64,000 bases of DNA from positions 1-64,000 of the forward strand of contig JAJKFH010002792.1 in assembly GCA_023333565.1 (NCBI GenBank), in the 5' to 3' direction. Source of the stretch: Puffinus mauretanicus (taxonomy: Eukaryota > Chordata > Aves > Procellariiformes > Procellariidae). This document shows, piece after piece, positions 25,008 through 36,590 of this stretch (within the stretch, counting starts at the first letter, position 1; each line of letters starts with the position of its first letter). The translations under genes and the position numbers were made by a program. The notes under the pieces were generated by a model. The model did no database searches and was not told the origin of the DNA. It saw only the letters and a program-made list of their open reading frames with translations.

Positions 25008-25036
25008 AGGAAAAAAGAAAAAGAAAAAAAAAAAAC
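25008..25036. repeat. A-rich low-complexity run
   Basis: An almost pure A/G run of about 29 bases ending in 12 or so A residues. It is simple sequence with no gene attached. Confidence 0.85.
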
Positions 25037-28000
25037 CAACAACTCTGTTTCACAGCTTTATTAGAGGCAAGAGTCACTGTAAGGTTAGACACACCACAAA
25101 GGATATTAAGCATGATCCCTTTGAATATAACTGCAGAAATTAAAGTCATTGAAAGCACAATGTGTCTCTGTGATTCACAGGTCTGCTAGGCTTATTTCTG
25201 GGCTGAAGGCAAGAGCATGTAAAAGCAGTGAAGGCACAGTGATGCAGGACAGCAGCCTAACGAGGCTGGGTCACTGGAGGGTTTGCTAGCCAGCATCTGT
25301 CTCATGCCAAAGTGCTTCCTGCTGTGCCATTGCCACTACTGTCAGCTTTGTGGCCAGGTTAACTCTAGCTCTAATATGCCCACATGCTTATATCATCTTA
25401 TTTCCAAGACGCAGCCTGTTTACGAGCATTTAGTCTCATGGCACAGCCACTTACCACACTGTTTGAAATATCATGTTTCTGCAGAAGCAAAGTACCTGAT
25501 CATCTCTTTGCTTTCAGTCCATGGCAAACCTGAGATTAAAAAGTGCAAGCTGAACCCCAAGTGGTCTTTATTACAGAAGATCTTTATTTCCTGGCAGTTT
25601 AACAGGTGTTGTAAATGCCTGAATGCATGCTTAATGGATGCCTGGAAATGTACAGCATCTCTGTCATTATTATAGAGTTTCCTGTGAATGCAGAAAACTT
25701 TTCTGTGTTTCTATACTACTGTACTGCAGTACTGTAGTTTGCAGTATTGCTGTACTATAAACGCCCAGTTGGTGCTAGCATTTTTTTAAGACTGAAAACA
25801 TTTACAGGGTGTGAACTTCTGGTAATCAGCATGCTTGCTATGGGAAAAAGAGGCTGCAATTTTCTAGTGATTGTCAACTGTTCTTAAATGGTGGAAATAT
25901 ATTGCATGAGATCATAAAGCAGTTGAAGAACTTAAATAAATGGTACTTGTTTCCAGAGCAAAAAACTCAGAGTCCCACCCAAATGGATGGTTTTAGGTCA
26001 TTAACTTAAATATCACAAGGAGAGTAAGCTTCATAAACTGATACAATAACAATCCTTCAGCAAGTAATGTTACCCACTCATAAGTGCAAGTAGCATATAA
26101 AGGGAGGATCCTGTCCTGTTGAACAGAAGCTGGCAACAGAGCAGTTAATCTGGAGAGGGCTCTGTGGACCACATCGACTTTTCTTTGGTTCCCATAAATC
26201 TGTAGAGCCACAACAGTGACAGATCTGTGAGGAGAATTGGGGTATGCCTCTACAGTTTTTCTAAGTAACACAATATATTGTAACTCTTTTCAAATACATG
26301 GAGTTTTTCACTGGGGATGGCATTTTTCCCTCTCTTTTCTATCATGAGAGCTGGTAATAGCCTTTTATCATCTGGTGTAATAACAATATCAGGAGAGCTG
26401 AAACTCGTCAATATTTGCCAATGTGTTTTCCTCCTGCATCACCTCTTCAGCCTTCTTAACTGTATACAGGTCTTCAGCTGGAGAATTGTTTTGTTTAGTT
26501 ATACTACAGAGTTACAGAATTTTTGGGGGGATGTTGTCTTAAGCAAGACCTTTTGATACTCAACTGAACAGTGAGAGAGAGAGATCAGACAGCAGGTCTG
26601 GTAGCCCAGTTTGAATTTCTTGTCCCACAACTTGCCTTGGACTTCAGCAGGAACAATTTCACACAGCAGTTACAATACAAACACCTTGGTTCTTTCAAAA
26701 GATACCAGTGCCAGGGAACAATGTCTCCTTTTCTGCCTTTCCTAAGTGTCCCAATTTAAAAGGAACACATTGACAATTAAGTGCCAGTGCATGAAGGTGA
26801 TTTATGAGATCTGTTTACCACACAGCAAACCACATAAGTGTACCCTCAGGTCTAGGATACAGGTTGTTTGTATTTGGTGTATACCCAGCAAACTGTCTGT
26901 CAGTGCCTATTCACAGTAAAGTGCCTTGAATTATGCTAACAAATCTTGAAAATGTGTATTCTTAGCTAGAAGGGTGGTCATATGGTAATTTAAGTGAAGG
27001 ATGTGGCACTAGTCTCCCATGCTGGATGATTTACAACCTAAATAGCCTTCAGATATATATATCCTTAATTTTAAGCAAAAGTCAGTGAGGTGCCTATGTG
27101 TATACATGTTTGTTGAAATTAGAAGAAATAGAGAAATACAATATTTCTTGGAAACTTGTTTTCCATGGAGTGGGAAAAACATCATCTGCTTCTTTATTGC
27201 CCACTGGTTTAGTGTTGGGCAGCCATACGAAATTATCTGTCCCACCTGCTACCTGGCCAGATGTTCTTTGCGAAAGAAGCTACAAAGATGGCTCAGGAGA
27301 AGACAGACTCCTGCAGCAGATCCTGAAGCAAGGGATGGGAGAGCAGCCCATGCGACTCTTTGGAAGTAGCCCCCCAACAGCTGGTGAAGGAGCTGTCTGG
27401 CCTGGGGCTATGGCTTGGTTTCATTACAGCAAAGAAACAGTCCCAGAAGGGACTTGGATTTGGTAGAAAAAAATCAATGGAGAAAATGTGCCAGCCATCT
27501 TTTGTGCAAGCAGAGGCAGGTGAGTCCAAGTATGTGTTTAAAACATCACACATGCACAGAGAACCCATCAATCAACACCTCACCAAGGTGGATCAGCACT
27601 TCAGCAAAAGCTCGCTCATTCGGCTTTTACTGGCACGCAAATCAACAAAACTGCAGCAGCTGACAGTAAATGTGAATCCAACCCATGGCCTTTGCCTCAG
27701 GATTTTCTTGGGATTTGACCCATCAAATGTCCTCCTTCACACTTGGGTCTCTCTGTTACTGTGCTGCTACCGCACAAGTAAATCATGCACCACCAGCATA
27801 GTCCCTGGCTTCTCTCTACCTCCACGATCCTAGGATAAAATTTTTCTTCCCCCCCTAATCTGAATATTGGGGTTGCAGGATCAGTAGGAGGCCCAAAGCA
27901 TGAGGCATATGGGCCTGATGGTTTTTGGGAAACTGTGGGAAGTCCCATATTGTTGACCACTCCACCATTGCACAACCAGATGAATGGAGACATGGAGGAG

Positions 28001-30689
28001 AGGTAAACTGCTTCTCTGTCCCATAGCCAAGCAAAAGCAGATTGGTTAAAGAGGGTTTAATAAGTCTTTGCCGACAGTGCTTTCTATCACGAAGTTTCCT
28101 TTTAGTGCATGAAACGTACACCCAGGGCTCAATAAAAGCTGTCCGTGTACTCTGTTAATCCAGTAGCCGTGTAGGATCATTAAGCCAAGGCACTCCAAAG
28201 CTTTATTACCCTTTAATTTTGAAAGAGTTACTGAACATAAGCTCAGTTCATGAATCTTTTAAAACATTAGTATCTCAGTCATTTTTCTACAAAATGGGGA
28301 CACATGAGTTATATTCCTTTCTACGGCTTTTATAAAAAAGGACCAAAAAAGCTATCAATAATAACTGAAAGGAGACAATGAAGAATAGTGACCTCTTGGT
28401 CTCAGGGCATGGTCCTGTAGGTCAGGTTACAATGAATTTTTATGGCTGTGCCAGCCTCATAAACCCTATAAAAATAGAAGTTTACAAAAGAAATGCTGAT
28501 ACCACCTTAACTCTAATGGCAGTAACAATGGTGCTATAATTTTCTTTGCTAGTTAATCTCCTGGTACAGTAACCTGTGCTGCCCTTGGAAATTTTAAATC
28601 TCTCAGAGAAAGGGGAGTGAAGAGGGGTGGGCGGATATTTTCTCTCATGGGTATAAAAAGAGCACAGTAAACTGAATTAATGTTGGGAGTGATTTCACAA
28701 GCTCTTTAAAGCATGTTAAACCAATTGTTTTCATGTGCTAAGATATGTGGCTGTAGTATGTCTTATTCTGTGCCTTCTATGCCTGCATTTTATCAAGTTA
28801 TTTCACTACACAGGCAGCTGCAGATACAGCTCTTTCACTCTCCCCCTTCTAATTTTTGTTCTTGTCATTATCTCTTGGATGCCAAGGTCACCCAAGCTAA
28901 GCTTTTGCCGTGTGGTGTGGGTTTCTGACTGACACAGCGCCTTATTCTTTCTCGCCAGTCCTCAACAAGCATCCGTAATTCTTTTTATGTGTCTGAAATG
29001 CAGGTTTCTCACCTCTGTGCTGCACCAAGAGCTGATGGCTCTCAGCTCTCATCTTGGCCACCATCAGTGACCAAGATGCACCAGGGACAGTGCCTCCCAC
29101 AGGTGCCATGCCTCGGCCTGAAAGTAGCACCCCTTTGACCCATAAAATAAGATTTTCTGCCTAGCTTTTGCCCCTCCTAACTGCCTCAGATTTCCAGGCA
29201 TGCCCTGCCCTCCCATGGGCATATGCACCATGGCCATTGTGCAGCAGGCTGAGATTTGGACAGCTGAAGGAAGAGCTAAGCATTTAGGGGAAGGCATGGC
29301 TTAGTTTCCTGCATAAGAGGATGAGTAGAATTTTGGGAGAAGGGATGAAGGCTTGTCTCCTCTCCTTTTTCACGTGTTTGCCTACCTACAGCATCTCTTC
29401 AGAACATCTGGATTTCTTTTTCTTGCTGTTTCCTCTCTTTGCATGCTTTTCATTTCCCATTCTTCCCTTTTGCACTCTTGGGTTGGTTTTGTTTTGTTTT
29501 GTATTTTATGCACCCACTTATTTCATACTTCCCCTGGCGACTGTCTTCTGCCACACTGTGCTCGTTTTTCCTCTTCCACCTTTGAGAGCTCTACTCTTGA
29601 GATCTTCAAAGACAAAGTGAAGATCTACAAAGGGTCAGATCTACATCGTCACTCCAAGCCTCTGTATTTCAGTTCCTGTGATCTTTACAGTGAGAAAGTG
29701 GGCTATGCATTGCACTGTGCAAGTCCAAAGCTAGAACAGGGGGAAGAAAAGTTGAGTGTGAAGGCATTAGTACTTCTGGAGTCCTGCCTAAGAGACAAGG
29801 AGGTATGGAGGCAGGACTGCACTTTGTAAAGTCAGAGTACTTTTGCATACTTAGTCTGTCTTTATAGTTAACTCTGCTGTGTGATTTGTTGGCTGGAAGT
29901 GGCCTTATTTGCATTCTGCAGAATCATCCATGGGCACAAAAGCATATAGCTGGCTTCTGTGTACACTGTGTGGCATGCAAAATTCATCCAACATGTGGAG
30001 AGTTTTCCTGCATGCAGAAGAGTGATTCATTTCTGCAACACACGAGAGGAAAACAGTATAATGGACACATGCTCATCTGCAAAGAGGTCACAAAGCTGAA
30101 AGATATACTTGGGCTTCAGCTGGCCTACCAACTGGTCCCTATTAATGAGAGATCTCTAAGGAAAGCAGTTAAACCTCATACAGAGAGTCCCTGCTGAATG
30201 CTTATGTGCAGGAGGTAGAATTTAGTTAAAGCAATATTGGCATTCTGATCCAGCAGAGAAGTTCAGAGTTTGGGGTTTTTTTTTAGTTGTTGTTTCCTGC
30301 ATTGTTCCACAAAGCATAAATCTATTCATCTTCCTTCTTACTTCATTATGACAAAGCCCCAGGCTTTTTTGAGCAATAGGTCGGTGAGGTTTGGTACAGT
30401 TTCTCATTTGAGCAGAAAGAATCTCAAGGCTTTCATGTACCTCCCTAAAGTAAATGTCTCCACAATGGTTTCAACTGGGGGAAGCAGTCGTGGTGGTTGT
30501 TGAGCATTGTGCTCTTTGAACCAACTTTTCTTGATTTTCTTCCCAGCAATGATTCACTTTAAAAAAAAGAACTTTTCCCTTGCAGAGGGAAATCTATGCT
30601 GCACTCACACACAAAAAAGACTTGTTCCTCCCAACATAAACCACTACAATCTGATGCAAACTGACAAAATCACACTCAGTCTGTTAGTA

Positions 30690-30747
30690 ATTCTCTCTCT
30701 CTCCCCGCCCCCACCACCCCAGCCAGATTAAAGGGGGAGGGGGAAGG
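30690..30747. repeat. CT/C-rich tract facing a G-rich tract
   Basis: A (CT)n run passes into C-runs separated by single bases or short spacers (about 30690-30720). About 10 bases later comes a run of G residues (about 30731-30747). The two halves can pair as an imperfect hairpin, and the C-runs could give a G-quadruplex on the minus strand. No gene is recognised beside it. Confidence 0.7.
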
Positions 30748-33700
30748 TTTGCATTCACCCTGAAATTCTGCACCTGCAGCATTTACATGGGTGCCAACCC
30801 AGGTATGCTGAGTACCCATCCTCCATGCTGCATTCATAACAACTCTACAACATGAAATGTCTGACCCCAAAACACCACCTGAAACGTGCTGTACCCTATG
30901 ACTTCTTTGGCATCCCTTCCGAGGTGCTCCAGCTGGTATACTCTGCTCACTCAGGAGGTCTGTCTTGATCCTCCCGCTGCTCTTGAGCACTCCCCAAATT
31001 TTGCTCTGTAGCTGCTAAAGGCAGGACTATGAGATGAAGGAAGGTATATTAGTCATCAGCCAAATTACTGAAAACTGTCTTTTCAGCTAAAAGAACAAGA
31101 TCAGGAATAAAGTGTGCTCCCACACTATAAAAACAAATTATCCTTTTTAATCTCTTTAATGAAGCCTGGGGTTAATTACTCGGTTAAAAAGAACAACCTA
31201 AGACTCCAAATATTGTTTCCCCTCATGAAAATCTTGCATAAAAACCTTGCTTCTGAAGACTCAGGTGTCAACTTATAGTTAAAGAATTTTATTGCTGATA
31301 AGTACAATCCCTCCTCATTAAAACGCATTAACCATGCAACAATAGAGGTCTTTGTGTAACTGGCCTTTGCTATTTTTTTAACAGGCTAGCAAGTCAGCTT
31401 TGAGCTCCAGTTGGTGCTTGTAAGGTTTTGGAAGGAAGAGAAAACACTTCCATTTATCATCATAAACAATCCAGGCCAGTGGTCTCCCCCACTAGCTGCC
31501 CATCTTTTCTGTCCCTACCTACCGTTCCTAAGGTACAGAGCAAGTTAGTCTCCTTTCTCAAATGTATATTCCTGCTTGCTGGCTTCCCAAGTGAGAAAGA
31601 TAAATGAGATTTATTTACAGTACTGAAAGTCAGAGGCTTGACCCCTGCTATAAACTCTTGGCTTTTTTTCTTGCAGTTCAGGAGTGGGAAGAAGATGCCT
31701 TATAAGACACAGCCTTGTTTTCATTCAATGCAGAAGGAGAGGAATATACATTGTTTTAGTGGTTGCAGGGAGTTAGGGAATAGGCTGGATGTGGAGGTAG
31801 AAGGACCTAGCACGATTAAAAGGACAAAACAGTTTTACAGGGGACCACTGTACCGAGCTGCATTGCCCCTGGAAATCCCTGCACCACAGACGTGGAATCG
31901 CATGTCTGCAGCAGGAGGCGAGATGGGGAGCAAGCTGTTGCGCTGGCTGGTCCGCTCTGGAGCAGGGGGACAGCAGGGCACACAGAGAGGACAACAGAGC
32001 CTCAAAAAGCAGTAGAGCTGGTCCACACTGCTGAGATTTACGAGAAGGGTGTGTGTGCTGTTCCATCTTTTATAACTCATCCCCTAGCACCTCTGAGCCA
32101 ACTGACATGCAATAGGTACAACTTCAGAGGGAAAATCAAGGCAGTATTTTGTTACCTTTGCATGTACCAGCCCTGGCATTGGTTGACATTATTTAAGCTC
32201 AGACTAAAACAGAAGATAGCCCTGAACCTGCTTGTGCCTGGTCGATTCTGGACCATGGAGGGCTGAACAGGATGGGGACAAAGGACCTTTTCATATCATG
32301 GAGGCATTTGCCCAATTAACCCTCAGTACCAACATATTTGTTCAGCCTTCTGCTAAGGCTAGCTTTGGTATTATTTCAGCCAGTACACCCCCTGGCATGT
32401 TTCCAGTTCAAGAAAGCAAAAATCAGCCTCTACGGTAACATAACATTTCTACGGTAAATCACAGAGTTGGGGCAAACTGAAACAAAACTATTAGAAATTG
32501 GGGCGGGGAGGGGAATCCTTCTGGAAGCTCTGGGTTTTTGCCAGATGCTTAGTCGCAGTGGTCAGGATTCACATGTACAAAATTTCCTATAATGCTTTAT
32601 TGCCTCATGTTTTTTTGGGGCATGTGGCAAAAAGTTATAGGGCAGGGAGTATCTGGCAAGGGCATATTATAGTTGGCAAAGCCCCCACCTGGCACTGGTG
32701 CTTTTAAAAAAAAAAAACTTTTTCTCTGCCACTTACAGAATAAGGTAAGTACACCTTTGGCATCTGCCTTTTCCGCAATGTTTTGGCTAAGAAATGGAGG
32801 ATTTCCTTTAGCACAATAAGAGTGCACCTTTTTTCATCTCCTCTGTCTTAGGTGTTTATTATTCACTGGGTTATTGCTTTATTGGGGTGGGTGAAGGATG
32901 AGGGTCTGAATTTTTAATTTCTTCATCTGGCTTTTGATCTGTTGTGGATTGAAAGAGGTCTTACTTAGACATTTTTTCCATTACTGCCTACAGTGGTGCA
33001 GAGGATGCCCTGCCTCCCACTTGGGCTTCCTGAGCCCTTGAGGTACTGAAGGCCACAGGTCTTCATTGTGCTGTGTAATGGGTATATTCAAAAAAAGGCA
33101 GCACTTTCCTGAAAAAGCACTTTTGCTTCCACACATACATACTATTCACACATATATTTTGCAGTATTGGGTGGGAATATGGATATAAACAGGTCCATTC
33201 CAGGTTTTCCTGCAACTGGACGGGAATATAAGCTTCAGCATGGCCACACATTCCTTCTGCGATTCAGAAGGAAAACCAAGGGGTAAATACCTCACAGGTT
33301 TGGCAAGGATTGTAAGTGCATGAAACTGGATAGTGAGTGATGGTACTTTCTAGTAGCTGGTATGACAAAGTTGAATTGTGAAATACACTGTTGTGCATCT
33401 ATAGCAGCAGACGAAACAGGAGCGTTAAACACCTTGTAGGATTAAATCCTAAAGGAATATCACTCTTCACTGATCACAGATCCCTTATTCAGTTGGACGA
33501 TAAGCATGTTATTAGCATGTTATTTTCTACATATCACAACCAAGCTTTTGCCCTCCCTGATGAAAAACTTCTGGCCTTAATGCTGAGTATTGTGTTGGCC
33601 AGACTGCTAACACCATGTGACCAACCAGGATAGCATATACGAGTTGGGGATGAGAACTGGGGGAAAGACAGAAAAGAAAGGAATGCATTTCGCACCTTAT

Positions 33701-35300
33701 AAACTGGGTGTTCTACTGACCCAGTCCCACTGTTGGTGTTAATCTGTAGAATGGATATATGTCCCCCCAGAAACAGACTTCGGGCAAAAGAAGATGCCTG
33801 AGTGAAATCTGTGATGCAGGAAAGCTCCACACAAAGGAAAAAGGATAAACAGATAAGACAACATTGAAAGGGAAAGGGGAGAAGGGAACCTAGCACATTC
33901 AAGTCATGTTGCAAATGAGTTTGGGAATGACTCCAAAACGAAAGTAGAAACATTGCTTACTTGTCTGCAGTCTGAAAAATGCCCTGCTTGCTCACATGTG
34001 TCCAAGACTAGACGCTGGCATGCTAAATTTTGTGCAACTCTGATGCCTTTAAAAGTCAAAAATTTTGACTTTTGTTTATTTGCCTAAAATGAATATCTGT
34101 TATGAAATTACTGTTGTGCACTTGACATTTTAAATGTATTATCCGATTAAAAAATCAGCAACATCTGTTACCCTGCACTAAACTTCCTGTAACTAAAGAT
34201 GCGCAAGCCCTGGAGATTCAGCGTTACGTGAAATAGATTTGTTTAATATAATTGAACATAATTGTGCATGTAATGTTTTAACGTAATATTACTCAGCAGA
34301 TGTGCAAATAACAGCTAGATTATTTGCCACCAGCCATATGCTGGTGATGTGATGGCAGAAACTTCATAATACTTGGCAAGACAAGTTCATTAGTCTGAGT
34401 GACTGGACTAATGCACTGAAACTGAGATTTGGTGGTGACCTGGGAACACTAGCGTGTGCCTTGAGGAAACGCCAATGTTTTAGTCTAGCAGAAAGCATAT
34501 AATAAGTTTTCTTGCCCTCTGTTGGTAAGAGATCCTGAGTGCTACTTCCAAATAGGCAGCTAGTAATTTCACTGAAATAGATGTTTAAGATGAGCCTGTT
34601 GTGAAACCCAGGACAAGTTTATTGCATAAAACAGGAACTACAAAGTGAATACTTGTTTGTCTGATTACTTTGGATTACCTCATGATTTCAGAGTTTCTCT
34701 CTTGGAAAAGAGAAACAAATTTCAGTTTTCATTTATCAAAATTCTGGTCTGAAACATATTGCAGACTTGCTTCTATTTTAAAGAAACTTCCTGTATTTGG
34801 GATTCTGAAGAAAACAAGAGGCGATTGCTGTGAAGCTGCGAAAATATACTGATGCAAAAGAGATGGCCAAACACTAACCCATCTTTCTTAGTTGTCCAAA
34901 GAAAGAAGAAAAACAGCTATGTTGCCAACATTTGATCTACCTTCTTCTAGTCCTTTTTGGCCAAACATAAAGGAATTAAAGTATTGCTGCATTTTCCGGG
35001 CCTAATAAAATTAGACCCATGGACTTTCAGTAGAAATCTGGTACCTCTCTGCATTTCTTATGTGTTTAAAGACCCTTAAATCTGACCTCCTAATGGTCTA
35101 CTGTTTAAACTGTGATCTTGCAATACTGAGCTCAACAAGGTATTTGCGCTGATAGCATATGCCTTCCTAAGGATTAGGATTCCCTCTTTTGTTCTGAGAA
35201 CACCCTGGACTTAACAGTTACTGACATAAGAATACAAAATAAAGATGTATATTTGTATGGTGGACTGTCTCAAACATTTTATACCACAAAAGAGGATATT

Positions 35301-35334
35301 GGCTGGTGTTAGGCTGGGGTTAAGGCTGGGGTTA
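35301..35334. repeat. Short tandem repeat, 11-12-bp unit, three copies
   Basis: Three successive variants of GGCTGGGGTTA, starting at 35301 (one base changed), 35312 (one extra A) and 35324. It is an isolated minisatellite-like cluster with no nearby gene. Confidence 0.85.
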
Positions 35335-36179
35335 CCCACAGCCTGTGTTTGGTCCAGTATGCCAAGGGCAGCAATTCCCGTGGTCACATTTCCATGGCTG
35401 CTAAGCTTCTCACCTGTGGGTTTAAAAGTGATATTTGAAGACAGACAGGTGGGTAACAGAGTATTAAGGGATAACTGGGATAATAGATAAAGGGGATGAC
35501 AATTGTGCTTTACAGAGAATTAATGAAGTTGTGCTGGTTAGTTGTTCGGACATTTCTAAAGGTCTGGAGAGTTAGCCAAGATGTAAAGACTGCTGGCTGT
35601 TCATAACAGGAATAGAATATCCTTTACAATAAAATGCCATCCTCAGTATGACTGCGATATTCGTTATTGCAATATGTGCTTGTAAACTGAGGTCACTCTG
35701 ACTATGGCTTAAAAAAATCCAAGGCCAGGAAATGTCACCTCAGGCAGAGATGCCGCCCATAACCAGACAGCTGCAGAAGGGTATTTCTTCTTTAGCAAAC
35801 ATGATTCTCTTCATCTGGTTAAAGAACATAACTTTGTCACTCCTCCTGAGAGCTTATGAAGGTGTTATTTTTTTTTTTAAGTTGTCATGTGTTCAGAAAG
35901 CTCTATCAAGCCAATATCAATAAGTGTGATATGGGAATGTGACAGCTGTACTACCAAATGTCTTTGCTTCCCTTCTTTCATCTTATTATTCTGTTAAGAA
36001 TGATTTCAATTTTAATTTGAAACCACACAACCTTTTGGAGCAGGGAATTATTTGGACCTTATGTTAACAGTGGGTTCAAATGCTGACTAGATTGCAGCAA
36101 AGAATTTGGGCATCAAATACTTCAGCACTGAATGCTATAGTGAGAGGGATTGTATGTGCTTTTAAAATTAGATAATACA

Positions 36180-36590
36180 GCTCAAGACCAGAAAGACTCA
36201 TTATGGTTATCTAGTTTAATCTCTTGACTATCATCAGCCATGAAATTTTGTCCAGAGATTTTTAGCATCAAGGAGTCAAGTTAGACTATAGATGGATATC
36301 TCCTCCTAAATCTTCTCTCATTATTTTAATAGTGAAAAGGAAGATATTAGCCCAGTGATCTTCTTTTAGTGACAAATTTAAAATTGTTCTATCATTCATT
36401 TTCCTTTTCCATAATGGATATAATTTGAGACAAGTCTGAATCTTTTAAATCTGGATCTTTATTCCTCGTTGTGGGGGTATTCAGGACCAAGATATCTGCC
36501 TCAAGGATCCTATATAGATGGGATGCCCTGGAGAAGATGAGATCTATCTCATTCTGGGAAAAGTCCTGCACAACATGCTGCAACAACCTT
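36180..36590 (-). mobile_element. Ancient CR1 LINE 3' relic, antisense
   Basis: The plus strand begins with 'aagaccagaaagactcattatgg' followed by 'ttatctagtttaatctc', 'ccatgaaattttgtcca' and 'ttagcatcaag'. That is the order of the reversed 3' end of old amniote (turtle-like) CR1. In the minus-strand frame at 36392-36586, 'TRNKDPDLKDSDLSQIISI' occupies the place of the conserved CR1 ORF2 C-terminal segment ('TR.NG.KL...RFRLEIR.KF' in the family). Both DNA and protein evidence therefore agree on a minus-oriented CR1. Divergence is heavy with many indels. The limit beyond about 36500 is uncertain. It is not functional. Confidence 0.65.

Larger units (their letters stand above)
24661..36179. other. 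Long AT-rich stretch, no recognised gene
   Basis: About 11.5 kb with no gene I can support. The longest frames, 157 codons at 27360-27833 and 158 codons at 29353-29829, have no recognisable domains. They overlap other-frame ORFs and use codons as the local base composition predicts. Simple-sequence items are an A-rich run near 25008-25036, a CT-rich tract near 30690-30720 facing a G-rich tract near 30731-30747, a G-run cluster near 32499-32513, and an 11-12-bp tandem repeat at 35301-35334. A strong-looking splice acceptor at about 31676 ('tttttttcttgcag') has no convincing exon behind it. Confidence 0.6.

Noticed and set aside
27360..27833. 157-codon plus-strand ORF
   Set aside because: It overlaps three other frames of similar length and has no recognisable motif. 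It is consistent with a locally stop-poor segment.
29353..29829. 158-codon plus-strand ORF with a hydrophobic N-terminal half
   Set aside because: T-rich DNA gives hydrophobic translations. It overlaps another ORF in a second frame, has no domain, and its length is expected by chance.
31660..32015. Strong splice acceptor followed by a 125-codon open frame
   Set aside because: There is no good donor, the antisense strand has equally long frames, and the frame shows no domain. I kept it as a remark in the regional entry only.
35463..35485. Sequence resembling the I-SceI homing endonuclease site
   Set aside because: It matches only partly, with substitutions and an extra base, and there is no intron or endonuclease gene nearby. 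Chance is enough.
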